From assembly GCA_021613375.1 (NCBI GenBank), contig CM038711.1:22935723-22999722 (forward strand): a DNA stretch of 64,000 bases, read 5' to 3'. The notes below the pieces were generated by a model. It saw only the letters and a list, made by a program, of their open reading frames with translations. It was not told where the DNA came from and made no database searches. Positions 49,001 to 60,669 of the stretch are shown here, piece by piece. Made by a program: the position numbers and the translations under genes. Source of the DNA: Megaleporinus macrocephalus. Lineage: Eukaryota; Chordata; Actinopteri; Characiformes; Anostomidae. The stretch's first letter is position 1. Every line of letters begins with the position of its first letter.

Positions 49001-49960
49001 ATCATTAACACCACCTTACTGAGTTAATACAGCGCTTCACCTGCTTCCCACATACCTGATCAACTAATCTGATCATTAACACCATCTTACTGAGTTAATA
49101 CAGCGTTTCAACTGCTTCCCACATACCTGATCAACTAATCTGTTCATTAACACCACCTTACTGAGTTAATACAGTGCTTCACCTGCTTCCCACATACCTG
49201 ATCAACTAATCTGATCATTAACACCACCTTACTGAGTTAATACAGCGTTTTACCTGCTTCCCACATACCTGATCAACTAATCTGATCATTAACACCACCT
49301 TACTGAGTTAATACAGCGTTTACCTGCTTCCCACATAACTGATCAACTAATCTGATCATTAACACCACCTTACTGAGTTAATACAGCGCTTCACCTGCTT
49401 CCCACATACCTGATCAACTAATCTGATCATTAACACCACCTTACTGAGTTAATACAGCGCTTCACCTGCTTCCCACATACCTGATCAACTAATCTGTTCA
49501 TTAACACCACCTTACTGAGTTAATACAGCGTTTCACCTGTTTCCCACATACCTCATCAACTAATCTGTTCATTAACACCACCTTACTGAGTTAATACAGT
49601 GTTTCACCTGCTTCCCACATACCTGATTAAGTAATCTGTTCATTAACACCACCTTACTGAGTTAATACAGCGCTTCACCTGCTTCCCACATACCTGATCA
49701 ACTAATCTGACCATTAACACCACCTTACTGAGTTAATACAGCGCTTCACCTGTTTCCCACATACCTGATCAACTAATCTGATCATTAACACCACCTTACT
49801 GAGTTAATACAGTGTTTCACCTGCTTCCCACATACCTGATTAAGTAATCTGATCATTAACACCACCTTACTGAGTTAATACAGTGTTTCACCTGCTTCCC
49901 ACATACCTGATCAACTAATCTGATCATTAACACCACCTTACTGAGTTAATACAGCGTTTA
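46050..49960. repeat. 71-bp satellite array, about 55 copies
   Basis: The unit starts TTCACCTGCTTCCCACATAC, passes CTGATCAACTAATCTGATCA and the TTAACACCACCTTACTGAGT block, and ends TAATACAGCGC. The period is 71 bp almost throughout, with rare 1-bp insertions (GCGCTTTCACC). Copies differ mainly at two positions: GCGC or GCGT before TTCACC, and CTGATCATT or CTGTTCATT. A run of identical C/A-type units spans roughly 46680-47180. Units have stops in frame and are not coding. The edges are sharp and lie wholly inside the hAT element. Confidence 0.97.
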
Positions 49961-50639
49961 CAGCAGGGCATGCTGTAAACTGTACAGGACAGTGTGCTTT
50001 CAGGACTAGGATTAAGAAAGCTAAGCTAGCGTTAGCAGCGGTAAAGATGATGTCCAGCGCGGTGGTGATTTTCTCTAAACACAAACTCTAAACTCTCTTC
50101 TCTCTGCTCACACTGTCTAGATAACTTTAGACCAAATTTGTGTAAGTGTGCGTTTGATTGAAGGCTACTCGGCTTGTCCCGCCTCTCCATATACACCGGA
50201 GTAGTTATGATTGGATGTTTTCCTAACTTGTCCCCGCCTTTCACAAAACTAATTCAGTTCTGATTGGATTTCGTCCCTGCCAAACATGTTTGTCTCGTTT
50301 TTATTCGTTGACTAAAATGTCCATCAATTTCGTCATAGTTTTTATCCTTTCTGTAGATTTTATTTAGTTATCGTCTCGTTTTCGTCATGAAAAAAAGGTT
50401 CGTTGACAAAAACTGTGACGAAAATAGTTCGTCAACGAAATGAACACTGTTGTGGACTCCAGTGCCAGTGCATGTGCACCCTGTCATTTGTCAGGCTGGA
50501 GCTGCAGCAGGAGCAGACGAAGCCAGGGCAGGTACAGGAACAGAGTCATTACTACAACAACACAGCAAACAACACCAATGACCGACAACCACTGAGAGCA
50601 GACAGAGGGTATGCTGCCTAAATAATGTGTAATGAAAAA

Positions 50640-50690
50640 TGGTGGTACGGTGGTGCAGTGAGTAACTCACAGTGAGTAGGAGTTTAAAGT
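50640..50690 (+). repeat. SINE-like fragment
   Basis: GGTGGTACGGTGGTGCAGTG then AGTAACTCACAGTGAGTAGG resembles the head of a fish tRNA-type or 'ggcacggtggtgcagtggg' repeat. Too short to classify. Confidence 0.25.
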
Positions 50691-50868
50691 GTGCTTAAGT
50701 TTTCTGTTATTCATGATGCACAGACCAAAAGAAATTAAATTACTTGGAAAAAAATCTGGTTATACTGACTCGCATTAAAAATAAGATGTGATTTTCTGTA
50801 AAGTTATTATTTTGGAAATACAAGATTTAGTTCAGACCGGAGCGACATTGACTAGTTGATATGGATAT

Positions 50869-51213
50869 CGTCATGCTCTGGGCTCCGCCCGCCTCTCAGC
50901 CTACGATGTCTGCCTCACCGGAGTTCTAATTGTCAACCCCACCCTTCTACACCTGTCTCTCATCAGCCCTAAGCTTTTTAAGAGCACATTGGACTCTGTT
51001 TGCGAAGTCTCTGGTATTGTTACTAGTGTTCTGAGTGTTGTTTCTCTTGTGTAACGACTGATCCTTTTCGTATTCTAGTTTACTCTTTGGAATTCTCTTT
51101 TTGCACCTGTCTGCCGGCGTTGACCTTGGACTGTTTACATTTGCGCCTGTTTTTCCCCTTTGCCATTTAGAGCGCTCTTGCGATTGCACTCAGTCTCTCT
51201 CTCACTCCTGACA
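50869..51213 (+). mobile_element. Solo LTR with GATAT duplication
   Basis: Starts CGTCATGCTCTGG (canonical TG start changed to CG) and ends CTCCTGACA; flanked by GATAT at 50864-50868 and 51214-51218. It is 345 bp, with a TATA-like CTTTTTAAGAG at about 50974-50984. No interior or second LTR lies nearby, so it is a recombined remnant of an LTR element with 5-bp duplications. Confidence 0.7.
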
Positions 51214-51218
51214 GATAT

Positions 51219-52033
51219 AGACTATGTCTTATATAAACACTATGAGAATTAAGCAATTACGTACTGATATACTTTGGTGTATTATTTTATAGTGAATGTT
51301 GCTAATTATCTTATGAGTCATAACTGACCAAAATGATGCTATTCCTTCTAAAAAACCCACATAGATTCAAACCTTTCACATGTCTGTTCCCTTTCGATTG
51401 CATGTTGCCCATCACAAATCAAGTGTGCAGGAGTGCGCATTCACTGAAACAAAGTCAGTGGCAAACAACACTGCAGCAGTGTAAAGCTTTAAGAAAAGTA
51501 TAAATTGTCGCTTTGTCGTTAATGGAATTATTAAACTGAAGTTTCACCCAGTTTGCTTTCCATTGTTTCAGTACTTCATGATTGTGTGTGCCCACAACCA
51601 TGACTTACCATCAGAATGTGAGAAACTGAATCAGGTGTATTGGAATATGGTGTTGGAGTTGTCAGCCAACTGTAACTTATATAGAACTTCATCTGGAGGT
51701 TTTACAGTTTTATTGACCTGCTCTGAAGTATTCCCAAACACAGATTCTTAGATTGATCAGAGTGTAAATCTCACTCTCTGTGGCGGAGTTGGGTTGTGAG
51801 CCATCATTACCACAAGCTGTTGTTGGATTATTTGCTTGTTTCAGCTTGACTCACAGTTCAGGAAAGTGATGTTGTGTGACTCCAATCCATCATGCAGTGT
51901 ATTCAGTGCGGCGACTCAGGCTGTTACGAGAACTCTATGCTGCTTGTTTTCACGATTGAACATTCATTTTTACAATTCAGTTTTTAAAATTAAATATTCT
52001 GTGTTAGAACCTAATGTATATGCTATCACTAAA
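51219..52033. other. Non-coding between two solo LTRs
   Basis: Open frames of 60-80 codons at 51563 and 51836 have no recognisable content. No repeat identified. Confidence 0.3.
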
Positions 52034-52038
52034 CTAAG

Positions 52039-52424
52039 TTTCATGTCCTGCTCGTCCTCCCCTGTCTAAGTCTGTGTTTACGTTCTGTTAGTCCCGTGTT
52101 CCTGTGTTTACGTTTGTCATGTGCTCCTGAGTCTCCACCCTTGCCCCGCCTCGTACACCTGTTCCCCATTAATGTTTAGTCTCATCACCTGTTCTCTCTC
52201 GTTATCCTGTGTTACTTATACCCTGTGTTTGCAGTCTGTGTTTGTTAGTCATTGTCTAGGTAATGTCGAGGTAATGTCTTAGTATGTCGTGTTTACTCAA
52301 TCCATGTATCCGATCTGTTTGCTTTTCATTTTATTTTCATTTATTAAAAGTTTAGTTTACCGGAAAACCTGCAAGTGTGTCCGATTTACTTTTGCACTGC
52401 TCAGCCCGACCCAGCCCTGTGAGA
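52039..52424 (+). mobile_element. Second solo LTR with CTAAG duplication
   Basis: Starts TTTCATGTCCTGC and ends CTGTGAGA, each one base from the canonical TGTCATG and TGTGACA. Flanked by CTAAG at 52034-52038 and 52425-52429. It has the block order of the 7188 element LTRs: GTGCTCCTGAGTCTCCACCC, CACCTGTTC, TTACTTATACCCTGTG, and TTATTAAAAG near a poly(A)-like place. 386 bp. Confidence 0.65.
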
Positions 52425-52429
52425 CTAAG

Positions 52430-55400
52430 CATCACAAAAGGCAGGTTAAAGGTCAATTAATTTCTTAGTGTTTGCAACACAAAAAAACAAATAGAACACA
52501 CGACTGGTGGCCAAAAAAAAGTCCACTTGATAGTATATATAAATTCTCCTGCTGCATCTTTTTAAGGCACCAGCAACATAAACCTGTGTTCCCTCATCAG
52601 GCTTGAAAAAGATTGAACTAATCAGGTTTAACATTAACAATGTGAATGTGCAGCTGAATTACACTTTCTTTGAATAACATTTCTAGTGTTGACTTGGAAT
52701 ACACTAGTATTTGTAGAGTCAGAGGGAAGTCACTGCTTTTCCAATGCTGTTGGCTGAGCCCAGCCAGGGATGGCAAATGGCACAGCTACCACTGCCAACA
52801 GCTCAAACCGTACTTTTTTCCTCCACCCACTACCATTCTTCTATTGTGTGATCAAATTTGAAATGTCTAAGAATCTGGATTGAATTTTCAGCTGCTCTGA
52901 TAGGAGTTGGCATCCGCACACAGTTTAAAGGGTAATTGATTGACTGACATGCAGCCTTTTGGCTGAAAGAGAGGCTGGAAAGTTTTTGTTTGATAGATAT
53001 TTGACAGTTGGCCTTTTGCTTGCCTCTTTTCTTGCTTTTTAAAGAAAGTTGAGGTTTTTCCATTGGTAAAGTCGAGACTGGGCACTGCTCTACTGGCACA
53101 GGCTTTAGCTGCAGTGCATTTGGCTGTGTACAGTCTTAATGTCTAATCCAGCGAAATGAGCCTGACTAGAGTTTGATGATGTCGGGCCTGCTGGCAGAGA
53201 CACGGGCGCAGTGGAGCACAGACTTTACTCAAGACCGGAGTTGGCAAAGTCTCTGGGCAGCAAACAGACTGCAGTGAGCTGGCCTGGCTGGACTACGGTC
53301 AGTTCAATGGGCATTAGTGAGGAGTCTCCCACCAGGGCAGAGATTAATGCTGCTCGTTTCCTCTCCAGAGGAGATTAATGAGGAAAGGTCAAATTGTTTG
53401 AATCAGAGTGGCAGAACTCCAACAAGAAACACACACACACACATGCGCACACACACACGTACGGTCATACATGAACACAAACACAAAGCATGAAGGAGAT
53501 ATAAAGACCTCCTCTCCTCCATCTCCTCTTCTTCTTTTTGCTCCAGACTGAATAAGTGTTTTGGTATGAATGCTCTCCGAGTGGTTCGTTACAGAGCCTT
53601 TGCTCTCTACTCCAAGCTATTATAGAAATGCCCTTGAAAACGCAAAGAAATGCGAGAGGGGGGGGACACACTGAAAGACCCGAGAAGGTGGAGTGAACTG
53701 GCGAGCGCAACCATGGCAACTCGTTTTACCTTGAACCAGTGCATGAAGAGGCAAACATAGAGGCAGAGTTGAATTAAATAGAAAAATGACATGTTTTGTG
53801 TTGTGTGATTATAGGTTGATGGAAAGCTGCTGTGTGCCATGCAGGCTGTAAGGTAACAAAGAACACAGATAAACTCTGAAGTTATGCACTCTGAGCAACT
53901 TTAGAACATAGGATTTATCCACATGCCAGTGTTTATTTAAATTACAACAATATTTTAAAGAAGCCTACTTAATGTTTGAGTATCACTGGCTACATTACTA
54001 AAAATGCTTACCTTGTAATACCCCATGGTATTTAGGAAAGGGGGTGGAGGGGTGGTTGGCAGCTAACTTATTCTCCATAGAGGTGCTGATGGCTTTTGTG
54101 GCAAGGAAAGGTTTTGTTTTTAAAGCCCAATTCAACAACAATTCACCCTTTCCACCATCTGTTGAAGAACTGAGTTTTCAGATTTATAAATATGCTGCAC
54201 CATATTTTTTATTTAGAGACATCTTAGGAATCATTGTAGTTGCTAAGTTATAAAAGACTAACTGGTTAAACCAATTGACTACTGTGCCAACCTGAGGCAG
54301 CCTTAGTTATGAATATAGTTGTCAGAAACATGGCAACAATATCAGCGTTTGCATTTGAGTCTGTTTAACCCTCACAGACAGCATACTGCCATGGTAATGA
54401 GATGTTTGTAGATTTTGAGACATTTAGGGGGGTAAGAGGTTAATTATAACCTAACTGTGGGTGATGATTGAGGGTTGTGAGCAGGCTAAGTGAGTGAACA
54501 ATTTTCAAGAAATGTTTTAAAATGTTTCACTTTTTTAACATCTGCTATGTGTTTGATGTTCTGATGTAAATAACAAACAGATCTATGAGATTTGCAAGTT
54601 ATTTCATTTTGTTGTTATTTATTTACTTAACCTTTACATGGTGGCACAGCGTTTTTGGAATTGGGGTTGTATTTGAATGTCTATTTTTCTCTAACAGACA
54701 ACATAACATCGTAATAGGTTTCAGGGGGTCAAAGAGGTTAATTAGAGGGTCCCAGACTCCCTGGGCTCCCTGTACTCACATCTTAAATTATTAGCACACT
54801 CTGCAGCTGCACAGGACATTAGTTTAACTTTTCTAACATTTAGCTAGCTGTAGCAATATTGTGTTGTGACATGGGACAATAAACCAATCGAGTGTACACA
54901 CCAACATAACATACCCACTGCTCTTCAAAAGATAATGTGTTCATGTAAAAATGGCCTAAATTCTTTTTAAAGACAAACTGATTTTTGTTGTTGCTGTGCA
55001 AAAACCAACAAATTGCAGAATGATTAACAAACAAAGCATAAGAGAGATATGCTGCAATAACTGTCAATATACACTGTATACATTTTACACACCTGTACAT
55101 AAACCTGCAATTACAGAAGTAAAGACTGTATATTATCAATACGAATGTAATTTATATGTAACAGTGAGTTAATCACCAGTAGTTATTTTGTTGTTGCATG
55201 TATTGTTAAGGTGTAACTACACAACCATTACCAGCTCTTGCTATAAAGTAGACCCTACTTTCTTATTGCACCTCAGTACTTTTTTCACTCCATTAAATTT
55301 CAAATGAAAACATCCTACTTTTTTATTCCACCATTATTTGTATGAATGTGAGAGCAGGTGGTCTCCAGACTACACCTTTACACACACATAGTGTACCTAT

Positions 55401-56610
55401 AGAGGTGGGACTATTAAACATTGTGCCAGCCAAATTCATTTCTTGGCAAATGGCAAACTGCAAAAAAGAATTAAACTGTAACTTTGTGCGCCCAGTAAGC
55501 ACTACATTAAACTTTGTATGTTGTGAAAGAATCATAAATGTGTTTATTTCGTATTCTATCTCAAATGTGTGACTCTTTCAAATAGATCTTCTGTACATTG
55601 CTTTGCTTGTATTTCTGATGGGACACCCTCGCCACCCCTTCTGGACCCCCTCTTGTTTTTTTAGATGGCACACTCATGACTTAGTTCCAGCACTGGGCCT
55701 GTATAGGACCTCATCAAGTGGCCAGTAAGTGTAAGAAAGGTAGGCGTTTCTAATAAAGTGAATTGTTAAGAGTATATCTATTTCTGTATCCCTTCTTAAG
55801 GACGATAATTGTTCCAATAATAACTATACAGGCTATATAGCATCGGAGACACTATAAATGTGCTTTATGTAATGCACAGATTCAGCGCCTCCCCTGCTGG
55901 TCCTGGATCCACTGTGCGAAGCAGAATTGTCACCACACTCGCTGAACTGTGGTGTGAGGATATGGGTGTGAAGGGGAGAGAGACAGAGAGAGAGTGAGAG
56001 AAAGAGAGACGCTTTTCACATTTTTGTGTGTGAAAGCATAAGGCTGCGTCCGCGAGCCTCTCATTAGGCCTAAGAGGAGGGAGTGTTTACACCGAAACGA
56101 GATCTGTGTGAGCGAGGAGGCGGGTGAGGGTGTGTCTGTGCAGTGCACCATTCTGCTTCCACAATTAAAAAGAGATTAGTTCTTTATTTACTAGAGCTGT
56201 GATGTGAAAATCCCATTATCCGTGACAGAAATCAAAGTGTATCTTTCCGGAGAGAATGTTCTAAATGGCACATGCCCTGTTCTGCATCTCACCGCACGTA
56301 AACGCGAACAGAGAGTAATGGTGAACTTGTAAGAGTTCAGTTTATGAGGCTGAGACAGCAATCAGAAGCGTTCTGCTCGTGCATCTTCACAAGTCTTTTT
56401 ACCTCAGCCGTTTTCTTTTTACTGATTTAGCAACAGCTCCCATGTGTGGTCTGTTTCTCTCTTCTTTCACTTCTCTCTATTTCTCTTTTGTCCCAGTCCA
56501 CAAAAGAAGAATTAGGACATGTATGTGAATGTAGGACATATGCATAAATCTCTCTCTCTGTCTTAATATAACATCTTTAAACACAGTGTACTGCAAATAC
56601 GTTATTGTAT
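52430..56610. other. Non-coding; (CA)n, (GA)n; conserved-element-like stretch at 52880-53400
   Basis: (CA)n at 53428-53459 and (GA)n at 55975-56009. The 52880-53400 segment is repeat-free, GC-balanced, and contains GATTAATG twice. No gene supported. Confidence 0.3.
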
Positions 56611-57289
56611 GCAGTGGTGGATTCAGGGGTGGAGCCAAAGGGGTACTGACCCCAGTAAAATCTGAATATCCCTTTCCATCGCATCATGAGAAATGCTTAA
56701 TCCCTCCTCCAATTCAATCAATTCCTCTTCCTCCTCTTTATAGCATTATAGAAGAAATTTTACAGGTTCAGCATCGACTTCAGCAACTTCTTCAGCAACC
56801 CTTTACTCAGCTGTTGTGTTTCTACCATTATACTCTTCCTTTCACTGGCTACTTAGACCTTCAGTATGATTGACATGAGGTTAGAATAGACTCTATTCTA
56901 TAAATCTCTATTGCCGCGAGTGGCACAAAGTGGTATTACAAGAAAAAGGGGGTCTGGGCTAACTGAGCAAAACAGTTATTTTGTCATTTGACCCCAAACA
57001 GTAATTTATTTTGTTGATGCTTTTAGTTAATGTTGGTATTTTGGTAAAAAAAAAAAAAGTACACATTGCTCCTTTAAGTAGCCCTCTCCGGTCACTCACT
57101 GCCTTCAAGCACATTAATGATTAATATTAGTGATTAAAAAATGATCAAATCATCAAATTGCACAACTTTGTGTAGTTAATATACTTAATCACAAATTATT
57201 GTTTATTTTTTATTATTGTTATTATTTATTTTTTTACCTGTTGAAATTTTACGCCAATTAAAGATTTAAAATTTGTGTTTAAATGTATA
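56611..57289. other. Unclassified sequence beside the hAT transposase relic; A13 run
   Basis: GCAGTGGTGGATTCAGGGGT at about 56611 resembles a hAT-type or other dispersed repeat terminus but has no matching partner. A13 at 57046-57058 is followed by GTACACATTGCTCCTTTAAG, a text seen in fish repeats. Some of this may be the 3' part of the element that encoded the transposase at 57290-57900. Confidence 0.3.
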
Positions 57290-57900
57290 CAAAACAAATG
57301 GACTTATTTTTAATGTTTGAATACTTCGCTACATCCACAAAATGTTTGATGCAAGTCTCAGCGTGATGTCCCTCCTCTGTTTTCATGATAGTCAAATGCA
57401 GTTTTCACTGTTCATCAATATAACAGACTTTACACCGAGACCTGTGATTCCCCAGTGATGTTCTGTAGTCACCAGTAAGTGTGACTGCCAATGTTAGCTC
57501 CGACTCATTAGCAAGATTTGCCCTGTTTGTTTCATACAGCTCATGTATCCTAGTGACAACTGCAGCTCTTAAGGGCAACTCATAAGTCTCATGAGTCGTT
57601 GGATGCGATTCAAATGATGTCGCGCAGATCTTCGTTCTCCACGGTGTAAATAGGCCTGCAGGCTGTGGCTGTGCATTTAACAATTGCTCCTGTTCATTTG
57701 CTGGAGGTTGACGTGTTCATTGTTTTCCTGTTTTTACTGTTGAGTGTGGACTGTTGCGTATTGCCAGGGCTATCGCTGTTGGAGTAAGATGTGTGCTTGG
57801 CTTGCATGTGATATCTTAGGCTGAATGTACTGCAGTGATATCTAAACGCAGCCTGACAGTATCCGCAAACAGCCTTAGTAATGTTCTGAGGTGGAATTTC
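57290..57900 (-). pseudogene. Decayed ZBED/hAT transposase
   Basis: Three minus-strand frame pieces, in order, match a hAT transposase of the ZBED type. First (57694-57900): a BED zinc finger, V-C-G-Y-C-Q-A-A-F-R-Y-H and then S-L-R-Y-H-M-Q-A-K-H, giving C-x2-C and H-x4-H. Second, one frame over (57405-57683): Y-E-L-P-L-R, I-H-E-L-Y, and L-T-G-D-Y-R-T-S-L-G-N-H, the segment holding the first catalytic aspartate. The family's D-Y-W-T-S has W changed to R here. Third, after a stop in place of the expected tryptophan (TGA just after Y-I-D-E-Q): L-T-I-M-K-T-E-E-G-H-H-A-E-T, then H-F-V-D-V-A, fading at about 57290. The rest, including the second D, the glutamate and the C-terminal dimerisation region, is missing. 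Frameshift, stop and truncation make it inactive. Its terminal repeats are not located. Confidence 0.8.
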
Positions 57901-58700
57901 CTATTCAAAAGACCTTTATCCATCATTCCATCATATCGAGTGACTTCTAAGCCATTGATCTACTCGAAGGCTAGAAAGCTCAGAAATGTCAAAATTTCTG
58001 CAACGTACAAATGTTTTACATGACTCATGTTGAAATAGTTCCTGAACTCAATAAACTGTCTCAGTCTACAGCAATTACCTTCCTGCTCATTATTTCTGAG
58101 TGCAGCAGAATGCTTTTTTTAATGACTGTAATGTTGTCCAAGCTTTTGGATCAGTGCATTTATGTAGCTCGTGTGTTTGCAAGTTGTGAAATAATCAGCC
58201 GTTACCATGTCTGCAGATGAATGGAATACATACTGAATGGCATATGAAATTGGTGTGGTAATGCTTTATAAAGTGTTTATTCACTAAATTAACATCACAT
58301 ATGGATCCTACGCATGTGTCTAATAGGTGAGTGAACACTGCTCATGCATAGATACATGTCTGTTACATCCCAGTGCAGTTAAAATGTGATTCTATTATTT
58401 GTTTGCTTTTACTATTTAAATATTTAAATGTGTCAGGGGGCAATATTTTCATGTATTTCATATTCTAATAATTTAATTGCATAGCTTATAATGTGCATGC
58501 TTTTAGAGAATAGTTATGTGGCTGGTATACCAATTCTCGCTCCATTACAAAGTTTGTGGAAAAAAACAAACAAGAAAAAAACTTATATAATAAAAAGTTT
58601 ACATTACAAAGTTATCCATTACATTTTATACCATATATTATTAAAAATATTGAATACATGGCTAATTTCAAATAAGTTGACATATATGTCAGATACACGA
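57901..58700. other. Non-coding, nothing recognised
   Basis: AT-rich sequence between the transposase relic and the Tc1 fragments. Confidence 0.3.
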
Positions 58701-59110
58701 TATGGACAGCATTGGGACACATATACACTACAGGAGGTATTATGATGCCCCATCCTAAATCCAGGCATTAATATGAAGTTGGTCTCCGCTTTGCCGCTGA
58801 CATTCTTCTAGGCTGTCTAACTTATAAGTGTGTCTGTGGGAATTTTTTGCCCATTTATCCAGAAAGGCATTTATGAAGCCAGACACTGATATTGGATATC
58901 TTCACTTTAGTTCATACCAAAACTGTTCAATATGGTTAAGGTCAGGACTTTGTGCGGACCAGTCAAGTTCTTCCACACGCAAACTCCTTCAACCAGCCTG
59001 GACCTGCTTTATGCACTGTGAAACAGTCATGCTGGAACAGGCCCTTCCTCAAACTGTTCCCACAAAGTTGGAATCATACAATTGTGTGAAATTTCTTGGT
59101 TTGTGTAAGT
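58701..59110 (-). mobile_element. Truncated Tc1-type element, family A
   Basis: ATATGGACAGCATTGGGACA opens a text recognised as a common fish Tc1-type element ('tattgggacac..gatgccccatcctaaatcca'). It continues with GGTCAGGACTTTGTGCGGAC and CAGTCAAGTTCTTCCACACG, and stops at about 59110. The transposase of this family lies on the minus strand and only its C-terminal part is represented. The other terminal repeat is absent. Confidence 0.65.
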
Positions 59111-59289
59111 GTTGAGATTTACCTATATAAAGAATATAAAGGAAATATGTATGTATGCTAATATATGTCATATATTTAAAATGCATATATTGTCATATGT
59201 ATGATTTTTGTATGATTATTAGAAATTTATGACACTCTTTGAATTTACGTTTAAATCCTAGAATTGGCGCTGTCTACAGTTTTATGCAA

Positions 59290-60195
59290 AAGTTTAAATA
59301 AGAAGGAGCAGCACATAATGCCATGTTTAAAAGAGGTTTAAATACAGATCATTGACATCTACTGGTCTGGAAGGGGTTACAAACAAATGGCTAAAGGTTT
59401 GGGACTCCAGTAACTACAGTCAGAGCTATTATAAACACAATGGAGAAAACTTCTCAGGAGTGACGACCTTCCAAAATATCACCAAGAGTGCATTAACTCT
59501 AGAAGATCACATAGAAACCCAGACAAACATCCAGTGGATTGCAGGCCCCACTTGCTTCAGTTAAGCTCACAAGACACGATTCCACCATAATAAAGACACT
59601 GAGCAAAAATGGCATCCATGTGAGAGCTGCAAGGCACAAACCACTGCTGATTAAAAAGAGCACAAAGGCTTGGCTCATATTTCCAAACAAAAATATCTAG
59701 ATGACCTTCAGGATTTTTAGGATAAGATTATGTGCGCTGAAGATTCAAAGGTTCCAACAGTAAAACAGTGTGGTGGTAGTGTGATCGTTCAAAAGCACAT
59801 AAGCAAGTCCAGCCCTGAATGGCTCAAAAGAGACAAAGTTCTAAGTTTTTGACGTGACCGCCTCAAAGTAATATCTTAAATTCCATTAAAATATTTGCGG
59901 CCAGACCGCAGACAGGCAGTTCAAAGAAGAGCAGGCCACAGCAGGGAAATAGACTCATCACAAGTTATCACAAACATTTGATTGCAGTTCATATTGCTGG
60001 GGTAGCACAACCAGTTATTAGTGGAGCAGTCCCTCTTTCTTATGGGTGATATGGGTTTTAATTAAATCTTTATCTTCAGTGAATTAAATGGGCGTTTAGA
60101 AACTGCATTTTGTGTTTACTTCTAATGTAATCATTTGCAACAAAAGAAATGGGTGAGGGGCAAATACTTTTTCACAGCTTTGCGCACTGTGCAAA
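59290..60195 (+). mobile_element. Decayed Tc1-type element, family B
   Basis: The + strand carries degraded transposase text in order: CTACTGGTCTGGAAGGGGTT, TTTGGGACTCCAGTAACTAC, CACAATGGAGAAAACTTCTC, AAACCACTGCTGATTAAAAA, AGTGTGGTGGTAGTGTGATC, CAAGTTATCACAAACATTTG and CACAACCAGTTATTAG. It ends in a 3' segment with GGCAAATACTTTTTCACAGC. Stops and deletions are frequent and the catalytic region is shortened. Terminal repeats cannot be fixed precisely. Confidence 0.7.
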
Positions 60196-60590
60196 AGTCT
60201 TTGCTATTATTATTTCTATTTCTTATAGTTTTTATTTAAGGTTGTCAACCTTTGAAATAAGAATGATGGAGGATGTAAAAGCACCATATAGCATAAGAAT
60301 AAATAATAATTTTACAAATACATTAAAGCAGTAAGAATAACAAGAATGTTTTTTTTCCCCCAAAAAAAGTAGGTTTTGGGATGATAACTACAAACAATAC
60401 TGGGGTACTACAAGGAGAGATTTGGAAATGGTTAAATGAGGAAATTGACATACGAAATATTTATATACACGTGTATTTCTATTATCTATATTTATTGTTA
60501 TATAAGTATTTTCTGAGCAGAACACATATCTACTGTTTAGATCAAATTGGACAAATGGCTTTAAATCTAGTTTTCACAGGTTCCTAAAAA

Positions 60591-60593
<3 letters not shown>
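60196..60593. other. AT-rich, nothing recognised
   Basis: AT-rich sequence between the Tc1 relic and a long TA tract. Confidence 0.3.

Positions 60594-60665
<72 letters not shown>
60594..60665. repeat. (TA)36 microsatellite
   Basis: Uninterrupted TA dinucleotides. Confidence 0.98.

Positions 60666-60669
<4 letters not shown>

Larger units (their letters stand above)
45271..50449. mobile_element. hAT-type non-autonomous transposon swollen by an internal satellite
   Basis: The left end is CAGTGTTAATTTTGACAGCA (45271). The right end read inverted is CAGTGTTCATTTCGTTGACG (ending 50449). Flanks carry TTGTGGAG (45263-45270) and TTGTGGAC (50450-50457), an 8-bp target duplication matching at 7 of 8 bases. 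The GACTAAA and GACGAAA subterminal motifs are typical of a known fish hAT family. Of 5,179 bp, about 3.9 kb is the 71-bp tandem array at 46050-49960. Left arm about 780 bp, right arm about 490 bp. No transposase frame exists, so it depends on another copy. Confidence 0.85.

Noticed and set aside
46050..49960. CRISPR-like repeat array
   Set aside because: Units are directly adjacent with no unique spacers, the host is a vertebrate, and the array sits inside a hAT element: a satellite, not CRISPR.
56611..56700. hAT left end CAGTGGTGGATTC
   Set aside because: No matching inverted end or 8-bp duplication could be found to the right, so it is not called as an element boundary.
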